DNA of 5,247 nucleotides, taken from positions 1 through 5,247 of the forward strand of contig CAAFUL010000054.1 of NCBI GenBank assembly GCA_900766185.1, in the 5' to 3' direction. Of this stretch, positions 1-5,011 are shown piece after piece. Numbering within the stretch: position 1 is the stretch's first letter; each line of letters begins with the position of its first letter. The DNA is from an uncultured Johnsonella sp. Its GTDB lineage: Bacteria; Bacillota; Clostridia; Lachnospirales; Lachnospiraceae. The notes under the pieces are model-generated. The model saw nothing but the letters and a program-made list of their open reading frames with translations. It did not search any database and was not told where the DNA came from. The position numbers were made by a program, and so were the translations under genes.

Positions 1-376
1 GAGCTGCACTCAAACAGTCCTCGTCTGTAAAATTTGTAACTCACTTTATTAACAGTACTAACCGCTAAAAAGATTGAAATAGGGAGTGTTTCTGTAATCA
101 CCAACCCGCAAAAAATATCTGCGTAAGAGGTTGAGTAGATAAATGGCTATTGTTTATGTTGCCAAGAGGAAGTAGAGAAGGGGAGATGTTGCCGCGACTT
201 TTATTCCGGACTTAAAAAGTAGTTCTTCTTTTACAGGAACAGGAGATTTTACCGAATAATACAGCAAATTTACAGACTTAAAAGTAATCCTTCCCTTATA
301 TCGGATTTGGGGAAGGGATGCAGTAAACTTATAAACAACACATCTAATAAAGTTAAAATATATCATCGAACTTCTA
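1..376. other. Non-coding left flank, no gene recognised
   Basis: No reading frame here has a convincing start, ribosome site and protein-like composition on either strand. The longest open frame is on the minus strand (154-366). It lacks a recognisable domain and begins next to the tetR promoter without a Shine-Dalgarno site I can identify. The stretch holds the left copy of a 24-bp repeat (72-95) and an imperfect G/C-rich hairpin (about 286-319, with a CCTTCCC arm against GGGAAGG and a 14-nt loop). That hairpin has no T-run on its right, so it is at best a decayed terminator for something reading leftward. Confidence 0.6.
72..95. repeat. 24-bp direct repeat, left copy
   Basis: This stretch is identical over 24 bases to 1978-2001 (it begins GATTGAAATAGGG and ends GTTTCTGT). 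The identity stops abruptly on both sides. The pair brackets the tetR and FNR-like genes with about 1.9 kb between starts. The left copy has no partner inverted arm beside it, unlike the right copy. It could be a leftover end of an insertion event or a duplicated terminator fragment. No transposase is present to decide. Confidence 0.85.
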
Positions 377-405
377 TTGACAGAATTTTTATAATTTGCT
401 ACAAT
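377..405 (+). promoter_or_regulatory. Sigma-A promoter of the tetR-family gene
   Basis: TTGACA at 377-382 and TACAAT at 400-405 are separated by exactly 17 bases, which is close to the sigma-A consensus. The expected transcription start is near 412, giving a leader of about 50 nt before the ATG at 462. The start site falls inside the palindromic operator at 405-436, so bound repressor would block initiation. Confidence 0.88.
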
Positions 406-436
406 GTGAATGAATTAATATAACTATTCATTCATT
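405..436. promoter_or_regulatory. Palindromic operator O1 for the TetR-family repressor
   Basis: The left half TGTGAATGAAT (405-415) faces ATTCATTCATT (426-436) across a 10-bp AT-rich spacer. The inner nine bases of each arm are perfectly complementary. The left arm overlaps the last base of the -10 box. The same half-site recurs at 1055-1085 in front of the next gene. Autoregulation through a promoter-overlapping palindrome is usual for this repressor family. Assignment to this repressor is inferred from position and the shared motif. Confidence 0.8.
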
Positions 437-461
437 ATTATAACATAAAGGAGCTACTAGC

Positions 462-1025
462 ATGGACAAAAAGCAGGCATTAAAAGCAGCCGCCTATGAT
501 GTCTTCTCTAAAAAAGGCTACAAGGCAACAGGAATCTCTGAAATTGCCAAGCAAGCCGGTGTGGCGGTCGGTTCTTTTTATAACTACTATGAAGGTAAAG
601 AAGCTATTTTTCTAGATATCTATATAGATGAAAATAACCGTGCGCGTCAAGCAATGATAGATGATATTAATTGGAAAATAGATATGGTTGAACTCATCAG
701 TCAGATTTTCAGACAGTCACGACACCTTGTTGCTTCCAATAAAATTCTTGCAGAATGGTACAATCCTGCTATTGCTGATGAGTTGCATAACTATTATTCC
801 TCGGAAGAAGGCAAAGTTGCAAATCCCTTTCATCAGTTTTTAGTAAAGACCTTTACCGATCGCATGATGGCAGAAGGATACTCAGAGGAAAAAATTCAAG
901 ATATTTTGCAGGTCTATAATTTGTTTTACTACATGGATATGCACATCACGGAAAATGATTTTCCGAATATCGGCAGAACAGTTGAAATACTTGCAACTAA
1001 CTTCATCAAAGGCATTCTTAAATAA
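462..1025 (+). CDS. TetR/AcrR-family transcriptional repressor
   Basis: This 187-residue protein has the usual TetR-family length. Residues 1-50 form the N-terminal DNA-binding domain: a first helix containing ALKAAAYDVFSKKGY, then the helix-turn-helix GISEIAKQAGVAVGSFYNYY (24-43) followed by GKEAIF, all typical family signatures. Residues from about 60 on form the helical ligand-binding and dimer domain. That part is aromatic-rich (YNPAIADELHNYY, VYNLFYYMDMH) and I cannot link it to a ligand. The start at 462 is supported by AAAGGAG at 447-453, eight bases upstream. The gene has its own strong promoter overlapped by a palindrome, and a second copy of that palindrome precedes the following FNR-like gene 100 bases downstream. 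It therefore most likely represses itself and that gene and is released by an unknown small molecule or redox-active compound. The family assignment is secure; the inducer is unknown. Confidence 0.93.
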   Translation: MDKKQALKAAAYDVFSKKGYKATGISEIAKQAGVAVGSFYNYYEGKEAIFLDIYIDENNRARQAMIDDINWKIDMVELISQIFRQSRHLVASNKILAEWYNPAIADELHNYYSSEEGKVANPFHQFLVKTFTDRMMAEGYSEEKIQDILQVYNLFYYMDMHITENDFPNIGRTVEILATNFIKGILK

Positions 1026-1047
1026 AGAATTTATTTCTTTATTTTTT
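1020..1047 (+). terminator. Weak AT-rich terminator-like hairpin after the repressor gene
   Basis: AAATAAAGAA (1020-1029) is complementary to TTCTTTATTT (1035-1044) with a 5-nt loop and is followed by three more T residues. It overlaps the stop codon of the repressor gene. Only one G-C pair lies in the stem, so it may be leaky and allow read-through into the downstream gene. Confidence 0.4.
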
Positions 1048-1073
1048 GCAAATATGTGAATGAATTTGATATT
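1046..1073 (+). promoter_or_regulatory. Possible promoter of the FNR-like gene
   Basis: TTGCAA (1046-1051) and GATATT (1068-1073) are spaced by 16 bases. The match is moderate. The operator at 1055-1085 covers the spacer and -10 region, which would fit a repressible promoter. No better promoter is visible before the ATG at 1126, but expression by read-through from the tetR promoter is also possible. Confidence 0.4.
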
Positions 1074-1085
1074 TATTCATTCACA
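1055..1085. promoter_or_regulatory. Palindromic operator O2 for the TetR-family repressor
   Basis: TGTGAATGAAT (1055-1065) and ATTCATTCACA (1075-1085) are perfect 11-bp inverted arms around a 9-bp spacer. This is the better-conserved relative of O1 at 405-436, sharing the whole left half-site. Two copies of one long palindrome, each directly ahead of one gene of the pair, strongly suggest a dedicated repressor circuit. The spacer is one base shorter than in O1. Confidence 0.82.
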
Positions 1086-1125
1086 TCACAGATCATAAAC
1101 TATTGTAAATAAACAGGGAGTAACA

Positions 1126-1932
1126 ATGAAAAGAGGTAAAACAATGTTAATAATTATTATATCTATTCTTGGAGTCATATTTCTCATTACTTGGGGAGTA
1201 ATTACCTATCTTGGGCGTAGTCAAACTTTATCGGTAAAATCTGTTGAAAACCTCAATAAAGACCTTTACCTTATCCACTTGACAAAACCCGATAATATGA
1301 CATGGAAATCAGGCTCTTTTGCTAAGATTGAATTAGCTGATACTAAAGAAAGCCAACAAAATGTTTCCGATACGGTATCCGGGGCTACAAGAAATAGTAA
1401 AGGGAAGGAACAAAAAAGCCGTTGGCTTACCATTGCTTCCAATCCTGATGAGGGTGAAATCCTTATTTTGACACATAATAGCGGTAGTTTCTATAAGAAA
1501 ACTTTAGCTGACTTAACGGCAGGGACTGAGGTCAAAATGAGTTGGTTGGATTCCGGATTATCGCTTGCAGATGATAAAGAAGTACTTGTTTGCTTTGCAT
1601 CTGATGTAGGCATTGCAGCAATACGACCTATCATAAAAGAATCGGCAGGTAAGAGAGAGATTATTCTAAGCCACTTGGATAAGGGGGTTACAGTCTTTAA
1701 CGAGGAACTGATAGAGCTGGCAAATAAAACGACAAATTTGATCTATAAAACCGACACCGACCTTTCCCAAAGCAAAGAAACACTAAAAAATGCGATAGAT
1801 AAATACGAAAATAAAGCTACATATTTCTTAGCCGGGCAACCTGATGATGTTAAGTTGATGAAAACATTTCTTAAAGACAATGGAATTGATAGCAAAAACA
1901 TTAAATCAAGTAGTTTTAGAGGTTTGAAATAA
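1126..1932 (+). CDS. Membrane-anchored FNR-like flavoprotein with a predicted FMN-attachment (ApbE) motif
   Basis: This is a 268-residue protein. Residues 1-6 (MKRGKT) are basic and 7-28 form one hydrophobic helix, so an N-in, C-out signal anchor is likely. The rest follows the ferredoxin-NADP reductase fold: WKSGSFAKIEL (60-70), RWLTIAS (99-105, the FAD-binding RxYS-like motif), FYKKTLADLTAGTEVK (122-137), CFASDVGIAAIRPI (156-169, nucleotide loop), AGQPDDVKLM (236-245) and a C-terminal SSFRG. A 28-residue loop between the first two blocks contains DTVSGAT (82-88), matching the Dxx(S/T)GAT motif where ApbE links FMN to threonine, here Thr88. The nucleotide loop lacks the second glycine and the proline of typical reductases. 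There is no Fe-S cysteine cluster and only one cysteine. GGGAG precedes ATG 1126 by five bases; Met7 (1144) also has AGAGGT upstream and is an alternative start. The fold is fairly sure. Covalent FMN, outward location and an electron-carrier role are inferred. Confidence 0.75.
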   Translation: MKRGKTMLIIIISILGVIFLITWGVITYLGRSQTLSVKSVENLNKDLYLIHLTKPDNMTWKSGSFAKIELADTKESQQNVSDTVSGATRNSKGKEQKSRWLTIASNPDEGEILILTHNSGSFYKKTLADLTAGTEVKMSWLDSGLSLADDKEVLVCFASDVGIAAIRPIIKESAGKREIILSHLDKGVTVFNEELIELANKTTNLIYKTDTDLSQSKETLKNAIDKYENKATYFLAGQPDDVKLMKTFLKDNGIDSKNIKSSSFRGLK

Positions 1933-1946
1933 GTTGTAACACAAAA

Positions 1947-2001
1947 AACACTCATTATTTCAATGTTTGACGAGTATGATTGAAATAGGGAGTGTTTCTG
2001 T
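1947..2001 (+). terminator. Terminator-like hairpin after the FNR-like gene
   Basis: The arms AACACTCATTATTTCAAT (1947-1964) and ATTGAAATAGGGAGTGTT (1979-1996) pair at 16 of 18 positions, plus a T-G wobble at one of the two others, around a 14-nt loop. It starts 14 bases after the stop codon. An A-run lies before the stem and a T-rich TTTCTGTTT after it, so it could work in either direction, though the tail is interrupted. The right arm lies within the 24-bp repeat that is also found at 72-95. Confidence 0.6.
1978..2001. repeat. 24-bp direct repeat, right copy
   Basis: This is an exact 24-base match to 72-95, in the same orientation. Here it provides the descending arm and tail of the hairpin after the FNR-like gene, whereas the left copy stands alone. 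This asymmetry suggests that the sequence belonged to the hairpin first and that the left copy derives from a duplication, a second related module or a lost element. Confidence 0.85.
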
Positions 2002-2053
2002 TTAATTGTTGCTATCTAATTGTTTCTGACCATTATTTATGCTGCTAACTCCC

Positions 2054-2186
2054 CTAGTGTAGTGTATCGTTGATATCTAGCTTTATTACTACTTTGTCAA
2101 TAGATTGTAACATTATAGTCAAAGATAATTAAGAACTACTCTGCTATTGCTGATATTAATTAAATATCAATGATACACTATACTAG
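2054..2186. repeat. MITE-like element with 23-bp terminal inverted repeats
   Basis: The left end (2054-2076, starting CTAGTGTAGTGTATCG) and the right end (2164-2186, ending TGATACACTATACTAG) are inverted copies matching at 21 of 23 bases. The two differences become G-U pairs in RNA. The element is 133 bp, has no coding capacity and is bounded by CTAG on both sides, which could include a TA target duplication as made by IS630/Tc1-type transposases. It sits between the terminator of the left module and the promoter of the kinase gene. A long regulatory or terminator stem is the alternative. Confidence 0.55.
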
Positions 2187-2250
2187 TTCCTATAGCAGTA
2201 TAATTATAACCGTCATCATACGCCAGTTATTATAATTCATAAAATTTTGA

Positions 2251-2280
2251 TTGCTTATTATCTTCTTATTAGGATATAAT
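2251..2280 (+). promoter_or_regulatory. Promoter of the kinase-dehydrogenase unit
   Basis: TTGCTT (2251-2256) lies 18 bases ahead of a perfect TATAAT (2275-2280). Transcription would begin near 2287, leaving a leader of only about 20 nt with the GAGGT ribosome site at 2297-2301. There is no room for a leader riboswitch. I see no clear operator palindrome or catabolite-control site over it. Confidence 0.72.
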
Positions 2281-2307
2281 TTAGCTAAAACTTAATGAGG
2301 TAAAGCT

Positions 2308-3252
2308 ATGAGTAAACTTCTGATTATGGGTGAAGCATTAGTTGAGATAATGCGTGAAGGAGAAGATATTGAACTGTATACACCTGCTTATTTCAAAGGA
2401 CCTTACCCAAGCGGCGCTCCGGCAATCTGCGCTTCTGCCGCTGCAAGAATGGGCTGTCCTACAGCTTTAATAAGCGGTGTCGGTAAGGATGACTTCGGTA
2501 AATGTCTGCTTGACAGAATGAAAGAGTTAAATATAGATATAAGTCATGTAATTACCAACCCTCAGATAGCAACTGCCTGTGCCTTTGTTACTTATTTTAG
2601 TGACGGCTCAAGAAAATTTATCTTCCACATGGGCAATACTCCTGCGGTTGAGGCTAAAGCTCCCAAAGCTGAGGACTTTCCGAATATTGAAATTATGCAT
2701 ATTATGGGATGCTCTCTTATGGCAAAAAAAGAATTTGCCTTAGAGATACTAAAGGCTATGCATGAGTTTAAGTCTGCAAAGGCAAAGATATCCTTTGATC
2801 CTAATATAAGAACCGAGCTAATGACGGACGAAAGCATTTATAATATTATTGAAGAAGTTATGCAAAATACAAGTTTCTTCCTACCCGGAAGAGATGAGCT
2901 TCTTTCTATAAGTAAAAAGGACAATATAGAAGATGCCATAGAGCATTGTTTTAATTATCCGAATATGGAGATCATTTTACTTAAAAACGGTTCAAAAGGC
3001 TCTACTCTTTACAAAAAGGGTGCTAAGCCAAAGTCCTATCCTGCATACAAGGTTACACAGCTTGATGCTACCGGTGCCGGCGATTGCTTTGACGGTGCCT
3101 TTCTTGCCGAGTTAATAAAGGGCAGTGATATAGACTCTGCCATAAGTGCGGCAAGTGCAGCAGGTGCTTTGAATGCTGCGGCTTTCGGACCTATGGAGGG
3201 TGATATAAGCCCTGAAAGTGTAAAAAAACTTATATCTGAACAGTCAAATTAA
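2308..3252 (+). CDS. PfkB-family sugar kinase, tagatose/2-keto-sugar kinase-like
   Basis: This protein of 314 residues, normal for ribokinase-family enzymes, should phosphorylate a sugar or keto-sugar with ATP in the cytoplasm. Visible landmarks are MGEALVEI (7-14, substrate-side strand), GPYPSGAPAI (31-40), GVGKDDFG (57-64), SFDPNIR (162-168), the LLKNGSKG strand-turn (224-231) and the C-terminal signature DATGAGD (253-259) with catalytic base Asp259 and its anion-hole glycines. The GPxPSGAPAI block and the DGSRKFIFH stretch (99-107) resemble, from memory, proteins annotated as tagatose kinases of galactitol pathways. KDG kinase or fructokinase activity is possible. The usual Asn of the first PfkB signature is replaced by Ile40. 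The ATG at 2308 has GAGGT six bases upstream. The gene leads a two-gene unit with the dehydrogenase 58 bases downstream. The family is certain, the substrate is not. Confidence 0.9.
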   Translation: MSKLLIMGEALVEIMREGEDIELYTPAYFKGPYPSGAPAICASAAARMGCPTALISGVGKDDFGKCLLDRMKELNIDISHVITNPQIATACAFVTYFSDGSRKFIFHMGNTPAVEAKAPKAEDFPNIEIMHIMGCSLMAKKEFALEILKAMHEFKSAKAKISFDPNIRTELMTDESIYNIIEEVMQNTSFFLPGRDELLSISKKDNIEDAIEHCFNYPNMEIILLKNGSKGSTLYKKGAKPKSYPAYKVTQLDATGAGDCFDGAFLAELIKGSDIDSAISAASAAGALNAAAFGPMEGDISPESVKKLISEQSN

Positions 3253-3310
3253 TTTTGTAAATTTTTGAGTTTATAAAAACTTTGATAAATTATTTTTAAA
3301 GGAGAAAGAT

Positions 3311-4330
3311 ATGAAACAAGCGATTTTAACCAAACTACAGACAATTGAATTTAGTGAAACCGACAAACCAAGCCCTGCTGCCAATGAGGTCTTGGTAAAG
3401 GTTAAAAATGTAGGTATCTGCGGTTCCGATATACATGCCTTCCACGGTAAGCATCCTTTTATGTCCTTTCCCATAAGACTTGGGCATGAAATGTCGGGAG
3501 AGATAGTAGAGCTTGGTTCTGATGTTAAAAACTTAAAGGTCGGAGAGCTTATGACTATGATGCCTCAGATTTTTTGTAAGCATTGCGGTCCTTGTAAGGA
3601 GGGGCGTTACAATATCTGCGACACTATCAAAGTTATAGGTTGCCAGACTCCGGGTGCTGCCTGCGAGTATTTTACAGTGCCTGCAGAGCTTGTAAAGACT
3701 ATTCCTTCCGGGCTTGATGCACAGCTTGCGGCAACTGTAGAACCTGCTGCGGTAGGTGTTCATGCGGTAAGGATACCCGGAAGTGTAAAAGGCTTAAATG
3801 TAGTGGTTATGGGAGCAGGTACTATAGGAAATGTAACTGCACAGGCAGCTCTTGCAGAGGGTGCTAAGTCAGTTCTTATCACAGACCTTTCAGACTTTAG
3901 ACTTGAGCTTGCTAAAAAATGCGGTATTACACATACTGCCAACACTTCCAAGGTAAGTATGCAAGAAGCTGTAGATAAGGCTTTCGCAGGCGAAAAGGCA
4001 GATGTATTCTTTGAATGTGTAGGTATAGGCGCTACAGTCAACTCAGCTATTGAAAGTATTAAAAAGGGCGGTAGTATAGTTATAGTAGGTGTGTACGGCT
4101 ACAGCCCTGAAGTAAATCTCGCTTTGATTCAGGACAGAGAGATCAATATCCTGGGTACACTTATGTATATAGAAAAGGATTTCCAAGACGCTATAGACTA
4201 TATGGCAGCAGGCAAGATAAATATGAAACCTTTAATTAGCAAGGTATTCCCATTTGAAGATTATCAGAAGGCTTTTGAATACATAGAAGAGAATAAGGAT
4301 GAGAGCGTAAAGGTAATGCTTGAGGTATAG
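3311..4330 (+). CDS. Zinc-dependent medium-chain dehydrogenase, sorbitol/galactitol dehydrogenase-like
   Basis: This is a 339-residue, full-length MDR-superfamily enzyme. The predicted reaction is NAD-dependent oxidation of a polyol or sugar alcohol to a ketose, or the reverse, in the cytoplasm. Catalytic zinc ligands are present: Cys37 in GICGSD, His59 and Glu60 in GHE, and Glu144 in VEPAAV. The structural zinc site is complete, with Cys89, Cys92, Cys95 and Cys103. The Rossmann motif is GAGTIG (168-173), and Asp192 at the end of the second strand (LITDLS) favours NAD over NADP. AAAGGAG (3298-3304) lies six bases before the ATG. The 58-base gap after the kinase gene has no clear terminator or strong promoter, so the two are probably co-transcribed. 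Together they could turn a polyol into a ketose phosphate. L-iditol, galactitol, L-gulonate and threonine dehydrogenases share this pattern, so the substrate is open. Confidence 0.92.
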   Translation: MKQAILTKLQTIEFSETDKPSPAANEVLVKVKNVGICGSDIHAFHGKHPFMSFPIRLGHEMSGEIVELGSDVKNLKVGELMTMMPQIFCKHCGPCKEGRYNICDTIKVIGCQTPGAACEYFTVPAELVKTIPSGLDAQLAATVEPAAVGVHAVRIPGSVKGLNVVVMGAGTIGNVTAQAALAEGAKSVLITDLSDFRLELAKKCGITHTANTSKVSMQEAVDKAFAGEKADVFFECVGIGATVNSAIESIKKGGSIVIVGVYGYSPEVNLALIQDREINILGTLMYIEKDFQDAIDYMAAGKINMKPLISKVFPFEDYQKAFEYIEENKDESVKVMLEV

Positions 4331-4341
4331 TTAGATTACAG

Positions 4342-4473
4342 TGGACTATGCTTAATGCCAAAGCAATATGGCAGATATATACACAGCTTAAAAGTAAGAC
4401 TTAATTCTTAATACTATGTATATACATCCGACCACCTTAACTATTAACTTAAGGTTGCCGTTCAGGTAGTCCA
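4342..4473. other. Possible multi-branched structured element after the dehydrogenase gene
   Basis: TGGACTA (4342-4348) and TAGTCCA (4467-4473) could close a junction. The junction would hold three small hairpins: TGCCA/TGGCA (4356-4360 with 4369-4373), TATATACA/TGTATATA (4376-4383 with 4417-4424) and ACCTTAA/TTAAGGT (4434-4440 with 4449-4455). Each stem is short and the region is AT-rich, so chance pairing is possible. Neither a coding frame nor a T-run terminator is visible. Its right edge overlaps repeat copy A. Confidence 0.25.
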
Positions 4474-4574
4474 TTCATAATTCATCAGCACAACCTAAAA
4501 ATGTTTAATCTTATTTATAAATTAGACGAAGATGAATGTTGGCAGTATCCTGTTATATATATGTATAATATGTA
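4461..4574. repeat. Diverged ~115-bp direct repeat, copy A
   Basis: This stretch matches 5012-5128 in the same orientation. By hand alignment about 85% of positions agree, with small gaps near the right end. A central block (4498-4529) of 32 bases is identical and the last 20 bases are identical. The two copies flank the tRNA-Leu gene. In this copy the TTCAGGT...ACCTAAA stem near the left end has one mismatch that is paired in copy B. Confidence 0.85.
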
Positions 4575-4615
4575 GCCAAAAGCAGGCTTTCATTTAGCAT
4601 ATTATACATATATAT
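4555..4615. repeat. Long perfect inverted repeat, 18-bp arms
   Basis: ATATATATGTATAATATG (4555-4572) is exactly complementary in reverse to 4598-4615, with a 25-nt loop that itself contains AGCC/GGCT (4574-4577 with 4585-4588). The left arm is the end of repeat copy A. The same arm occurs in copy B at 5109-5126 without its partner. No T-run follows, so an ordinary intrinsic terminator is unlikely. It may be a cruciform-forming or mobile-element end. Confidence 0.75.
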
Positions 4616-4674
4616 TTAGGCTGCATGAACTGCAACACTTAAATTCACAAAAGTCTGTCAATTTTATTTTTCAC

Positions 4675-4703
4675 TTGACATATGTGATAGTATATATTAT
4701 TAT
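4675..4703 (+). promoter_or_regulatory. Promoter of the tRNA-Leu gene
   Basis: TTGACA (4675-4680) and TATTAT (4698-4703) are spaced by 17 bases. The predicted start near 4710 lies about ten bases before the mature tRNA, which is typical for a stand-alone tRNA gene. Confidence 0.85.
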
Positions 4704-4720
4704 TATTTAGCGTTTCATTA

Positions 4721-4800
4721 GCGGGTGTGGTGGAATTGGCAGACACGCAAGATTTAGGTTCTTGTGGGCGACCGTGCAGGTTCAAGTCCTGTCACCCGCA
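4721..4800 (+). tRNA. tRNA-Leu (anticodon UAG)
   Basis: The acceptor stem GCGGGTG (4721-4727) pairs with CACCCGC (4793-4799), with discriminator A at 4800. The D arm has the typical leucine sequence GGTGGAATTGGCAGAC. The anticodon stem CAAGA/TCTTG (4748-4752 with 4760-4764) encloses the loop TTTAGGT, giving anticodon TAG at 4755-4757, which reads CUN leucine codons. An 11-base variable region (4765-4775) with GG/CC pairing shows a class II tRNA. The T arm is GCAGG-TTCAAGT-CCTGT (4776-4792). CCA is not encoded. It is a single gene with its own promoter and terminator. Confidence 0.96.
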
Positions 4801-4838
4801 TGATTTTATAAAACAAGTAAAATAGGATATTGTAGATC

Positions 4839-4877
4839 AAGCCCTTGCAGATAGGCACTAGCAAGGGTTTTTATTTT
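4839..4877 (+). terminator. Intrinsic terminator of the tRNA-Leu gene
   Basis: AAGCCCTTGC (4839-4848) pairs with GCAAGGGTTT (4861-4870, one G-U) around a 12-nt loop. A T-rich tail TTTTTATTTT (4868-4877) follows. It is the clearest intrinsic terminator in the window. A second, weaker hairpin, TTTACAGT/ACTGTAAA (4875-4882 with 4898-4905), starts in its tail and may back it up. Confidence 0.9.
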
Positions 4878-4926
4878 ACAGTGTTCTGTAATGTTTTACT
4901 GTAAACAGTGCTATTTTTCATAAAAG

Positions 4927-4950
4927 TATGACACAGAATATGACACGGAA
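4927..4950. repeat. Tandem 12-bp repeat downstream of the tRNA gene
   Basis: TATGACACAGAA (4927-4938) is followed immediately by TATGACACGGAA (4939-4950), with eleven of twelve bases identical. It lies about 130 bases beyond the tRNA 3' end and past the terminator. Short direct repeats at such positions can be arm-type binding sites of tyrosine recombinases. No integrase gene is seen in the window. Confidence 0.7.
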
Positions 4951-5011
4951 AGATGGACAATATATACGGTTGTCTCGTTCTCAAACATCCTATATTACAA
5001 TATATGTTAAA

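Noticed and set aside
154..366. Open frame of 70 codons on the minus strand
   Set aside because: There is no recognisable domain or Shine-Dalgarno site and no protein-like conservation that I can recognise. It lies in a repeat-bearing spacer, so it is probably chance.
2092..2125. Possible minus-strand promoter (TTGACA) within the MITE-like element
   Set aside because: No acceptable -10 box lies at 16-18 bases from it, and no minus-strand gene follows.
2592..2837. Open frame on the minus strand inside the kinase gene
   Set aside because: It lies wholly within a well-supported kinase gene on the other strand and lacks its own ribosome site or domain.
3760..4041. Open frame on the minus strand inside the dehydrogenase gene
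   Set aside because: It is a shadow of the dehydrogenase Rossmann region; the + strand product has complete zinc and NAD motifs.
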